Shown here: one piece after another, positions 35,002-43,681 of the stretch
How positions within the stretch are numbered: position 1 is the first letter of the stretch
Layout of the letters: the number at the start of each line of letters is the position of its first letter
Origin: Fuerstiella sp.
GTDB taxonomy: Bacteria > Planctomycetota > Planctomycetia > Planctomycetales > Planctomycetaceae
Length of the DNA: 64,000 nt
Assembly: GCA_029245955.1 (NCBI GenBank)
Contig: JAQWOH010000077.1
Span: forward strand, 51,549-115,548
Direction: 5' to 3'
Notes under the pieces: generated by a model
Seen by the model: only the letters and a program-made list of their open reading frames with translations
Databases searched by the model: none
Told to the model about the DNA's origin: nothing
Program-made: the position numbers and the translations under genes

Positions 35002-36476
35002 CGCTGGAAACTGCCCTGGCCTGGTCAATCGGGCGTTCGATCCTGGTGACAACAGTGGCGCTGCCGGTGTCGTTGACCGTGTGGCGTTTAATCTCAGGCA
35101 CTGAGCACTTTCGCACATTCCACCGTCTTGCGGTCATTGCCGCGCTGATGCCGTTATTTGTGCCGGACCTGCTGATCGGTTTCACATATCGCATGACATC
35201 AGCCCGTCTGATTCACAGTGAACTTGTAACGGAACTGCTGTATGTCGCTCTGCTGTTGTTTCGGATTCAGGCCTTACAGGTTGCCGTGCGGATGATTCTT
35301 CCGTCGTCATCAGTCAGTGCTGAAGCATTGTTTTCGTGGAAGCTGGTGAAGGATGGCAGTGCACGCTGGTGGCTGTCGTGGCTCCGACTGCATGTACAGG
35401 GGCCATTGAGAACAACACTGATTGCGTGGGTCGGGGGAGCGTTATTCTGTTTTCAGGAATTTGAAACCGCCGCACTGCTGCAGATCGATCGACATCCAGT
35501 CACGTGGTCTGTGTGGCTGTTTGATGCTCATGCGTCCGGTGAGCCACTTGCGCGATCGTTGCAGTTTGCGTCTGAGTCAATGGTGTTTCAGGTCGTCCTG
35601 CTTCTGCCGATCATTCTGCTGCTGTCACGCGGTGGACTGAAGTCTTCAACAGGCACCAGTCTGATCTTTGCATCGAAAAACAATCCGGTCGCGCGGTCGT
35701 GCGCCCTGTTTATGCTGCTTACGGCGGTCGGTACGTCTGTCATTTGGCCCGTGTGGACAAATGGCGGTGATGCTCTTAGCGGACTCCGCGCTCTGGCAGG
35801 GCAGGGCGATCTGACGCAACAAACTCAGCTGTTTCTGACGGGCCGCAGTGATCTGGCGTTGCGGTCTCAGCAGATCGTGTATTCGGCGCTGGTTGCGACA
35901 ATCGCTTCTGTCACAGCATTGCAGCTGGCGATTGGTGTGCGGGGCTTTGGCCGGCGATGGCTGACGGTGCTGGCTGTCGTTCCCGGATTGTGTGGATCGC
36001 TGGTTGTCAGTTTGACGCTGCTGGCCGTGTTTCAGGCACCCGGATTGAATGTGGTCTACGATTCCTGGTTGCCAATGGTCGTTGCGGCCACGCTGTTAAT
36101 GTTGCCTCGGGCTTTGCTGCTGATCGTGTTGCTGGAGGTTCTGAGTCCTCCCGCATCGATTCATTCGGCACGTCTGCTGCGAGCGGCCGGAGGGGCCGCT
36201 GCTGTTCACGGCAGAAACCTCATCTGGCAGTACGTTCGCCTCCGCTGGCTGGTAGCGACGGCCGCGCTGGCACATTGGAGTTTTTGGGATGTGTCGGTGG
36301 CCTCAATGCTGCGGCCCGTTCGCTTCGAGCCCATCGTGGTTCGGCTGTATAATGAAATGCACTATCGGGGTACCGAAACGCTGGTGGCGATTACGCTGCT
36401 GGCATTGGCCGTTCCGGCGGGGTTGACGGCAACCGTCGCTATCATCTGGAAGCAACTGCCGGATCGCGATTCTTGA
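34998..36476 (+). CDS. ABC importer permease, FbpB-like fused double domain
   Basis: 492 residues from the ATG at 34998, overlapping the previous stop by ATGA. About twelve membrane helices in two halves, as in FbpB/ThiP permeases where two permease units are fused. An EAA-like loop appears at SAEALFSWKLVKDGSARWW and again near HSARLLRAAGGAAAVHGR in the second half; this loop contacts the ATPase. The genes for binding protein, permease and ATPase are adjacent and in this order, so the three form one importer. The G residues of the classical EAA motif are only partly kept. Confidence 0.85.
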   Translation: MTLETALAWSIGRSILVTTVALPVSLTVWRLISGTEHFRTFHRLAVIAALMPLFVPDLLIGFTYRMTSARLIHSELVTELLYVALLLFRIQALQVAVRMILPSSSVSAEALFSWKLVKDGSARWWLSWLRLHVQGPLRTTLIAWVGGALFCFQEFETAALLQIDRHPVTWSVWLFDAHASGEPLARSLQFASESMVFQVVLLLPIILLLSRGGLKSSTGTSLIFASKNNPVARSCALFMLLTAVGTSVIWPVWTNGGDALSGLRALAGQGDLTQQTQLFLTGRSDLALRSQQIVYSALVATIASVTALQLAIGVRGFGRRWLTVLAVVPGLCGSLVVSLTLLAVFQAPGLNVVYDSWLPMVVAATLLMLPRALLLIVLLEVLSPPASIHSARLLRAAGGAAAVHGRNLIWQYVRLRWLVATAALAHWSFWDVSVASMLRPVRFEPIVVRLYNEMHYRGTETLVAITLLALAVPAGLTATVAIIWKQLPDRDS

Positions 36477-36578
36477 AATATGATGACGGTCGATTCCGGA
36501 TCGGCACGCGAGGAGAAACGGTTGGGTTGTCGCATTTGTCCAGCGACGCACAGATAGACAGCAGTGGAACAATCGACA

Positions 36579-37574
36579 ATGGCTGACGTGATGTGGGAAT
36601 TGAATCAGGTGGTGCTGGCCGGCGATACCAGCAACCGAGTCGACGGCCTGTCGCTGACGATCACTGGCGGCGTCACTGCGGTCATCGGTTATTCGGGAGC
36701 GGGCAAGACTTCGTTGCTGAATCTGCTGGCCGGGATGGAAAAGCCGTCATCAGGTGTGATTTTGACTTCCATCGAAGGCAACAATACGGGGCCACAAACA
36801 GCCTTTTCGTTGCCATTGTATTGGGTTCCCCAGGATGGCGGTTTGTGGCCTCAGTTGACCGCACGCCGTCACCTGGAAGTGGTTTCTGCTGTGCACGTGC
36901 GTGATCCTGCTGATTCGAGCCACGAAAGTCGTGAAATAACAGACAAATTGCTGGGGCAGTTTGATCTGACTCATCGTCAGGAAGCCGTTCCGGGCGGTTT
37001 GTCAAAGGGTGAGCAGTCGCGACTTTCCGTTGCACGGGCACTGGCGGCAAATCCAGCGGTGCTGTTGATGGATGAGCCGCTGGCCCATGTGGATTCGGTC
37101 AGACGACCTCAGTACTGGGCAGTGATTCGAAAGCATCTGAAACGAACCGGGGCATCTCTGGTGTTTTCAACCCATGAGCCGGAAGTTGTCATTAGTGAAG
37201 CGGGTTCAGTGATTTGTCTGAATGAAGGGAGAGTCATGTACACGGGGCTGGTCACTGATCTGTATGATGTTCCACCGGATCCACAGACTGCGGCATTTCT
37301 GGGCCCCGCCAATTGGTTTGCTGCGGACGAGTTATCAACGTGGCTTCCTGAATATTCGGCTCAGGACAATTACCTTTGTCTGCGACCGGAATCAGTGGAG
37401 GTGAGCCCAGATGAAAATGGAGATATCGAGATCCTGTCTTTTCGCTTCCTTGGCAGTTACGCTGAAACTGATTTGAAACATCTGTCGTCCTTGAAGGAAA
37501 AGAAGATCGTCCACCGGCCGTCCGGCAACGTACATCATGCCGGGCAACGTGTGAATCTGGGAAACCTGTCGTGA
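36579..37574 (+). CDS. ABC importer ATP-binding protein
   Basis: 331 residues from the ATG at 36579 (GTG 36564 is an alternative), 102 bp after the permease. Walker A GYSGAGKTSLL, the signature PGGLSKGEQSRLSVARAL (usual LSGGQ changed to LSKGE), Walker B VLLMDEPLAHVD and the switch histidine in FSTHEPEV are all present. The C-terminal ~100 residues form a TOBE-like domain (DNYLCLRPESVEV), typical of the FbpC/PotA/ThiQ group. It would power the 34998 permease. It overlaps the next gene by GTGA. Confidence 0.88.
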   Translation: MADVMWELNQVVLAGDTSNRVDGLSLTITGGVTAVIGYSGAGKTSLLNLLAGMEKPSSGVILTSIEGNNTGPQTAFSLPLYWVPQDGGLWPQLTARRHLEVVSAVHVRDPADSSHESREITDKLLGQFDLTHRQEAVPGGLSKGEQSRLSVARALAANPAVLLMDEPLAHVDSVRRPQYWAVIRKHLKRTGASLVFSTHEPEVVISEAGSVICLNEGRVMYTGLVTDLYDVPPDPQTAAFLGPANWFAADELSTWLPEYSAQDNYLCLRPESVEVSPDENGDIEILSFRFLGSYAETDLKHLSSLKEKKIVHRPSGNVHHAGQRVNLGNLS

Positions 37575-38521
37575 CTTTTTCACCGTCTTATTTTCCAATC
37601 GTCGGTTTTCGGCTTATGATGCTGATCACCTCTGGTCCTGTATTGCTGACGTGCGGCTGTGCGGAACTGGCCACCGACACGTTCCCGGTTTCTGAATTCA
37701 ATGCGTGGAAGCTTCCCGCCGATGGCCGCCGCATTCCAGCGCCGCGAGCTCTGTACGCAGATGAAACTGACACCGTGTACGCGCTGGATGATGCCGGCCG
37801 CGTACTCATCTATTCATCAGCGGGAGAGGTACTGAATACATGGCACATGCCCGATTACGAGAACGGTCGACCGGAAGGCGTCGTTAAGTTGATCGACGGC
37901 CGCATTGCCGTAGCAGACACTCATTACCACCGTGTGGTCTTCTTTCACCCGGACGGAGCTGTCGAGTCGATGCTGGGTGAAAAAGGGGTGGACGCGGGCC
38001 AGTTTGTGTATCCCGTGTCGATCGCTCAGGATCCGATTGGCTTCATCTACGTGGGTGAGTACGGCGACCGTCAGCGGATTCAAAAATTTACACCTGATGG
38101 AACATATGTCACTCAGTTCGGAGAGCACGGAACAGGGCCTGGTCAGTTTCAGCGACCCAGCGGAATTGTGTGGAGCAAGGGCAGTATCTACGCTGTGGAT
38201 GCATTCAATAATCGAATTCAGGTGTTCAGCGATTCCGGCGCGTTTCTGCGGATCGTCGAATTGTCAGACAATTTTGCGCCGTTTGAGTTTCCTTACGATG
38301 TTCGAGGCACGGCAGACGGTCGATTGTACGTGATCGAAAACAAGGCGGCTCGGCTGACTGTTCTGGCGGAAGACGGAACAGTTCATGGTCGATACGGACA
38401 TCCCAGTCGCGGTACGGACGGATTTTTCAATCCGTGGAGCCTGACTGTGTTGTCGGATGGTCGCGTCCTGGTGGCGGATACCGGCAACCACCGGATTGTG
38501 GAACTGGCAGTCGGGAAGTAA
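37571..38521 (+). CDS. NHL-repeat beta-propeller lipoprotein
   Basis: 316 residues from the GTG at 37571, which overlaps the previous stop by GTGA; an ATG at 37616 is a possible later start. The signal ends in a lipobox-like LLTCGC. The rest is a beta propeller of about six NHL repeats, for example RPEGVVKLIDGRIAVADTHY, GQFVYPVSIAQDPIGFIYVG, RPSGIVWSKGSIYAVDAFNN and NPWSLTVLSDGRVLVADTGN. NHL propellers bind proteins or small ligands. Coupling to the ABC importer suggests a surface role linked to it; that is inference. Confidence 0.87.
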   Translation: MTFSPSYFPIVGFRLMMLITSGPVLLTCGCAELATDTFPVSEFNAWKLPADGRRIPAPRALYADETDTVYALDDAGRVLIYSSAGEVLNTWHMPDYENGRPEGVVKLIDGRIAVADTHYHRVVFFHPDGAVESMLGEKGVDAGQFVYPVSIAQDPIGFIYVGEYGDRQRIQKFTPDGTYVTQFGEHGTGPGQFQRPSGIVWSKGSIYAVDAFNNRIQVFSDSGAFLRIVELSDNFAPFEFPYDVRGTADGRLYVIENKAARLTVLAEDGTVHGRYGHPSRGTDGFFNPWSLTVLSDGRVLVADTGNHRIVELAVGK

Positions 38522-38525
38522 TCGC

Positions 38526-41500
38526 ATGCAATGGCTGAGGGCAATTTTGCTGAGAATTTTTCCGCCGCCACGCAGGCCGGTCCGGTGGCCGGCCGCCATT
38601 CCGCTGGTCGGGTTTCTGGCAGTCTTCGCATCGACTATGCTGTTTCTGCTGTTCACGAATCGCATCGATTTTCTTTATCCGTGGGCGTTCTGTCTGCTGG
38701 GGGTGACTCCTTGGGTCTGGTGGATGCAGGCAGCCGGTTACTCCGGGCTTACGGCCAGTCGCGGCAACGCGGCTTTGTTGATTCGTCTGGTCATCGCGGG
38801 TCTGCTGGTGACGGTCCTGGCGCTGCCTCGCGCTGTGAAAACCAGCGATGTGGTTTCAGTCATTTACAATGTTGACGTTTCCGATTCGGTGAACGAAGCG
38901 AAAGATACAGCGCTTTCGATCGTGGCCACGACTGTGGCGGAGAAAACGATAACGGATCAGGCTGGTCTGGTCGTGTTTGGACGCACGCCGGCTGTTGAGT
39001 ACCCGCCACGTGAGACGTTCCCGTTTGAGAAATATCTCAATTCACAGGTTGGCAAGGACGCAACAAATCTGCAGCAGTCGCTGTCACTGAGTCTGGCCAT
39101 GCTGCCGGAGGAAAATCAGGGCCGCGTGGTGCTCATCAGCGACGGTACGGCAACCGTTGGAGAATTAAAGCACGCGGTTACTGAAATGCAGGCGCGAGGG
39201 GTTCAGGTTGATGTCTTACCCATCGACTATCAGTACGACCAGGAAGTGCTGCTGGAGCGACTGGACCTGCCGCGGTTCGTGCGGCTTGGAGAAACCTATG
39301 AGGCGGCAACTGTTCTGACATCACTGAAGGATGGAGCCGGTACGCTGGTTCTGACTCAGAACGACGAAGAGTTGCAGCGCCTGCCCGTCGAATTCCGTGC
39401 TGGTAAGAATCGTTTTGCTGTTCCGATTAAGGTTGAAGCCCCGGGCTACTATGAATACACGGCACGCATCGAGGTGCCCGCGTCCAAGGATAATCGTGTC
39501 GAGAACAATGAAGTTCGAAACTACATCTACATTGACGGTCCTGGCCGTGTCCTGATTGTAACGGACCCCAATGGTAATCCCAAAGAGTGGAGGTACGTCG
39601 AACAGGCGCTCAGGCAGGGTGAACGTGAAGTTCAGACGGTGAACGCGCGAGAGTTTCCGAGTGATCCGCTGCAGCTAATGCCATACGATGCCATCGTGTT
39701 TGCCAATGTGCCGGCGGATACCCTGCTGGCGATCCAGGTGCAGGCCGTGCACGATGCGGTGCGTAATCTTGGAATCGGATTTGCCATGCTGGGCGGGCCA
39801 AACAGCTTTGGGCCAGGCGGCTACCAGAATTCGCCCATCGAAGACTGTCTTCCGATTTCGATGGAGATCAGCAAGAAAAAAATTCTCCCCAAAGGGGCCC
39901 TTGCCATCATTTTGCACACGTGCGAGTTTCCTCAGGGCAACACCTGGGCGAAACGGATCACCAAAGAGGCGATTCGCGTATTGAGTGCTGAAGACGAGGT
40001 TGGTGCCATCGGCTACAACGCGAACGGCGACGAATGGATTTTTGAACTGACACCCGCCAGCGAATACGACAAGCTGGTGACACAGGTTAACGGTGCGCAG
40101 ATTGGTGACATGCCGGAATTCACCAGCTCGATGAAGCTGGGACTGGAAGGTCTCGTTAAGAGTGATGCTGCCAGTCGTCATATGATCATCATCTCTGACG
40201 GCGACCCACCGATGCCGCCACCGGAGATTCTGAAAGAGTTTCGGGATTCTCAGACGACAGTTTCCACCGTTGCTGTTTTCCCACACGATCCGCGCGACGC
40301 TCAGGTGCTGAATGCCATTTCCAGCGCCACCGGAGGGCGATTTTATTTTCCATCGGATCCAAACCAACTGCCTTCCATTTTTATCAAGGAAGCAAAGACT
40401 TTGCGCCGCAGTCAGATTCAGAAGCGGACGTTCACGCCGATGCTGATGAATGACGATCCGATCCTTCGGGATATTCGATCTATGCCGCCGTTGCACGGTT
40501 ATGTCCTGACGTCACCCAAGGAGGACCCGCGAGCAACGATTCTGTTGTCGGCTCCGCCGAATGAAGCGGATATGGTCGCTGAGGACAGTGATGTGGACCC
40601 CGTTCTGGCGGTCTGGCGCTACGGTCTGGGAGCGACTGCCGCATTTACGTCAGACCTGACGGAAGACTGGGGCAAAGACTGGATTCGCTGGTCTCAGTTT
40701 CAGCAACTGGTGACTCAGATGATGACCCGCGTCAGCCGGGTTCGTCGTGAACAGTTTCTTCGCGTCTACACCTATGTCAACGGCAACGAAGGCGTTGTTG
40801 TTGTGGAGGACTTTCATCCGGAAGAGTCACTGCTGGACGTGAACGTGACGGTCAGTGCAGGCGATGATTTCAGGTACTCTGGTGCCGTCCGCCAAATTGC
40901 GCCGCGACGCTATCAGACGACGATTCCACTGCAGGGCAAAGCCAGATATCAGGTTCAGATTTCCGCTGACGGTACGGATCGTCAGGAAATTGCCTACGGT
41001 GGCTTTATTGTGTCATACTCGCCGGAATACCTGCGGTTTCAGGCCAATCCGATTGTCCTTCGTGAAATTGCTGAGCAGACCGGAGGCCAGGAACTGGATC
41101 CGGAACTCGAACCACAGGAACTGGCCGGTCAGATTTACGGTCGTCGCGAAAGTAAACGCAGCACCCGGTCCGTGTTTGACTGGTTCCTGATGGCGCTGGC
41201 CTGCATGATTCCCCTGGATGTCGCGGTCCGGCGAGTTCAACTGGATTTCACATGGCTCAAACGATTGTTCTCCCGGCGCAGGAACGAATCGACCGCGACT
41301 ATGGGGGCTCTGCTGCAGAAAGCAGAGTCGGTTCGCTCAACGATGACGGGGCAGAAATCGGAAATCAAATCACGAAAACAACCTGTCGAACGCCCCATGC
41401 AGGCGAGAACAGTTCCGCCGCGTTCGAAGCAGGATACCAAAGCCGCGACTCAGCCGCAGGCAACACCGTCAGCGACGGAATCAGAATCGTCGGTCGATGG

Positions 41501-41567
41501 TGGCGGTACGACGTCTCGACTGCTGGCCATGAAACGGAAACGAGACGATGAAACGAAAGAAGAATAG
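38526..41567 (+). CDS. Giant membrane protein with VWA and glutamine-amidotransferase-like domains
   Basis: 1013 residues from the ATG at 38526, five bases after the NHL gene. Three membrane segments lie at the N-terminus (residues ~25-125). A VWA-type domain begins at VISVIYNVDVSDSVNEA-like YNVDVSDSV (the MIDAS DxSxS), with VVLISDGTATVG. A class I glutamine amidotransferase-like fold follows (RVLIVTDPNGNPKEW, FAMLGGPNSFGPGGY) without an obvious catalytic triad, and a second VWA-like stretch (HMIIISDGDPPMP). One last helix (WFLMALACMIPLDVAV) precedes a charged, low-complexity cytoplasmic tail. Similar to the BatA/DUF1355-like proteins of MoxR clusters. Function unknown. Confidence 0.82.
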   Translation: MQWLRAILLRIFPPPRRPVRWPAAIPLVGFLAVFASTMLFLLFTNRIDFLYPWAFCLLGVTPWVWWMQAAGYSGLTASRGNAALLIRLVIAGLLVTVLALPRAVKTSDVVSVIYNVDVSDSVNEAKDTALSIVATTVAEKTITDQAGLVVFGRTPAVEYPPRETFPFEKYLNSQVGKDATNLQQSLSLSLAMLPEENQGRVVLISDGTATVGELKHAVTEMQARGVQVDVLPIDYQYDQEVLLERLDLPRFVRLGETYEAATVLTSLKDGAGTLVLTQNDEELQRLPVEFRAGKNRFAVPIKVEAPGYYEYTARIEVPASKDNRVENNEVRNYIYIDGPGRVLIVTDPNGNPKEWRYVEQALRQGEREVQTVNAREFPSDPLQLMPYDAIVFANVPADTLLAIQVQAVHDAVRNLGIGFAMLGGPNSFGPGGYQNSPIEDCLPISMEISKKKILPKGALAIILHTCEFPQGNTWAKRITKEAIRVLSAEDEVGAIGYNANGDEWIFELTPASEYDKLVTQVNGAQIGDMPEFTSSMKLGLEGLVKSDAASRHMIIISDGDPPMPPPEILKEFRDSQTTVSTVAVFPHDPRDAQVLNAISSATGGRFYFPSDPNQLPSIFIKEAKTLRRSQIQKRTFTPMLMNDDPILRDIRSMPPLHGYVLTSPKEDPRATILLSAPPNEADMVAEDSDVDPVLAVWRYGLGATAAFTSDLTEDWGKDWIRWSQFQQLVTQMMTRVSRVRREQFLRVYTYVNGNEGVVVVEDFHPEESLLDVNVTVSAGDDFRYSGAVRQIAPRRYQTTIPLQGKARYQVQISADGTDRQEIAYGGFIVSYSPEYLRFQANPIVLREIAEQTGGQELDPELEPQELAGQIYGRRESKRSTRSVFDWFLMALACMIPLDVAVRRVQLDFTWLKRLFSRRRNESTATMGALLQKAESVRSTMTGQKSEIKSRKQPVERPMQARTVPPRSKQDTKAATQPQATPSATESESSVDGGGTTSRLLAMKRKRDDETKEE

Positions 41568-41760
41568 GAAAGGTCAACCGGACACATCCGGCGGGGCGTT
41601 TAACCGCGTAGGCAGCGACCCGAGCAGTACATCAAAGGACGCGGCCTGATGGAAACGACGTGAAACGAACAGATAGTTGCTTCGGATGAAATTGTAGTTT
41701 TGACCAACACCGTATGGTCCCACATCACAACGAATTGAACACGCAGGTAGAGCCCCAATC

Positions 41761-42768
41761 ATGTCACAAACCGTCAGTCCGGCCGAGCTTCAGGCAGAAG
41801 CTGATCAATTTCAAGCAGAGTTTCAGACGATTCGCGACGCTGTCGGTCAGGTTATCGTCGGGCAGAATGATGTCGTTGAAGCCACGCTGACCGCCATTCT
41901 GTGCGGTGGCAATGTGCTGCTGGAAGGAGTTCCCGGTCTCGGCAAGACAGAACTTGTAAAAGCTCTTTCGCGAGTCCTTAAACTTGATTTCAGTCGGATT
42001 CAGTTTACGCCTGACCTGATGCCCGCGGACGTCATCGGGACGAACATTATGACGGCTGACGAAGGCGGAAATTATAACTTTGAGTTTCGTGAAGGTCCTG
42101 TTTTTACTCAGTTGCTGCTGGCCGACGAGATCAATCGAGCTACGCCTAAGACGCAGTCTGCACTGCTGGAAACAATGCAGGAAGGTACCGTGACAACGGG
42201 CGGAAAAACACGTCATCTGAAACAACCATTTTTCGTGCTGGCAACGCAGAATCCGATTGAACAGGAAGGCACGTTTCCGCTGCCCGAAGCCCAGCTGGAC
42301 AGATTTATGTTTAAGGTGGTTGTGCCATTTCTGAATCGCGATGAATTGAACGAAGTTGTCAGTCGCACGATTCTGCGCCAGCAGGTAGATGTCGATACCG
42401 TGATAGACGGTCCGCGAATTCTGCATTTGCGGGCCGTGCTGGATCGCGTTGTGGTCAGTGATCCGATGCGGGACTACGCATGTCGGCTGGTCCTGTCGAC
42501 TCACCCTGATACCGAATATGCGCCGGAAAAAGCGAAACAGTTTCTCCGCTGGGGGGCAAGTCCACGGGCCGCTCAGTCGCTGATTCGCGCGGCCCGAGTG
42601 CGAGCACTGGGGCAGGGACGGCCTCATGTTGCGTGCGAAGATATTCGCCATTTTGCCAATGATGTACTGCAACATCGGGCTCTTTTGAACTACGACGGTC
42701 AGGCCGAAAATATCTCTGTGCAGGAGATCATCGCCGAATGTGTCAGCAGCCTGCCGACGGAGGGCTGA
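41761..42768 (+). CDS. MoxR family AAA+ ATPase
   Basis: 335 residues, standard length. AAA_3 motifs: Walker A LLEGVPGLGKTELV, Walker B with sensor residues LLLADEINRATPKTQSALLE, the MoxR signature ATQNPIEQEGTFPLPEAQLD, and the C-terminal lid (ASPRAAQSLIRAARVRAL). MoxR ATPases are chaperone-like and act with VWA proteins to mature or insert cofactors into envelope or enzyme complexes. It starts 193 bp after the previous gene, opening the second half of the operon, and its DUF58 partner follows immediately. Confidence 0.95.
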   Translation: MSQTVSPAELQAEADQFQAEFQTIRDAVGQVIVGQNDVVEATLTAILCGGNVLLEGVPGLGKTELVKALSRVLKLDFSRIQFTPDLMPADVIGTNIMTADEGGNYNFEFREGPVFTQLLLADEINRATPKTQSALLETMQEGTVTTGGKTRHLKQPFFVLATQNPIEQEGTFPLPEAQLDRFMFKVVVPFLNRDELNEVVSRTILRQQVDVDTVIDGPRILHLRAVLDRVVVSDPMRDYACRLVLSTHPDTEYAPEKAKQFLRWGASPRAAQSLIRAARVRALGQGRPHVACEDIRHFANDVLQHRALLNYDGQAENISVQEIIAECVSSLPTEG

Positions 42769-42775
42769 AATAAGC

Positions 42776-43681
42776 GTGACCGCTGAAACATCTTCACAAC
42801 TCACATCGCTGTTCTCCAACAGCACACTGAACCGTATTGAACGCATGCGGCTGAATCCGCTGCGTCGCCTGACGAACCGCAGTCGTGGTGAAAATCTGGC
42901 TGGCAAAGGTGGCAGCAGTACGGATTTCGCGGACTATCGCGACTACGCCACCGGCGACGATATGCGATACGTCGACTGGAACATTTTTGCGAGACTTCGA
43001 CGTCCCTATATCAAACAGTTTCTGCACGAAGAAGAACTGCATGTCGTCATTATGGTGGACGCGTCGTCGTCCATGCTGTTTGACGACAAGCTGCTGAAGG
43101 CTCGGCAGTTGGCGGCGGCGTTCGGGATTATGGGGCTGCTGAACGTTGAACGTGTCAGCGTTTACGGTCTTCATCAGCAGGACGGGAAATCCTGGATGCT
43201 GCCCCCCGGGACCGGACGGACCAGAATTCGTGCACTGCTGGAGTTTCTGGAAAACCTTGAGGGTGGCGGCGACGTGCCAGTGGAGAAGGCAATCGAAACC
43301 ATGCTGCGATTTCATCGGGGACGCGGCGTGGCTATCCTGTTGTCGGACTTTCTGACGTTCTCCAATCTTTCTCGGTCCATGAATCTGCTGTTCAGCACCG
43401 GTCTTGAAGTCTGGGGGCTGCAGATTCTGGGAGAATCGGAGATCAGTCCTAATCTGGAAGGTGATCTGCGGTTTGTTGACAGCGAAACCGGGGAAACACT
43501 GGATGTTACCAACGCCGGAGAATTGCTGAGTCTGTACCACGAGCATCGGGTCTGGCAGGAAGAAATGCTGCATCAGCAGTGTCGCAGTCGCAACGGTCGG
43601 TTTACGTCGGTTGACTCATCCATGACGCTGGAGTCTGTGTTGTTCGACGTGCTTTGTCGACAGGGATGGGTGCTGCGATGA
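42776..43681 (+). CDS. DUF58 domain protein (VWA-like MoxR partner)
   Basis: 301 residues from a GTG at 42776 with GGAGG twelve bases upstream. The family hallmark GSSTDFADYRDYATGDDMRYVDWNIFARL is visible as GDDMRYVDWNIFAR, followed by a VWA-type fold with the MIDAS-like VVIMVDASSSM and VAILLSDFLTF. DUF58 proteins almost always lie directly downstream of moxR and are taken as its adaptor. It overlaps the next gene by ATGA at 43678, so both are probably translated together. Confidence 0.93.
   Translation: MTAETSSQLTSLFSNSTLNRIERMRLNPLRRLTNRSRGENLAGKGGSSTDFADYRDYATGDDMRYVDWNIFARLRRPYIKQFLHEEELHVVIMVDASSSMLFDDKLLKARQLAAAFGIMGLLNVERVSVYGLHQQDGKSWMLPPGTGRTRIRALLEFLENLEGGGDVPVEKAIETMLRFHRGRGVAILLSDFLTFSNLSRSMNLLFSTGLEVWGLQILGESEISPNLEGDLRFVDSETGETLDVTNAGELLSLYHEHRVWQEEMLHQQCRSRNGRFTSVDSSMTLESVLFDVLCRQGWVLR

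Noticed and set aside
41764..42906. A 380-codon open frame on the minus strand
   Set aside because: It is the antisense shadow of the MoxR gene; composition is unlike a real protein.
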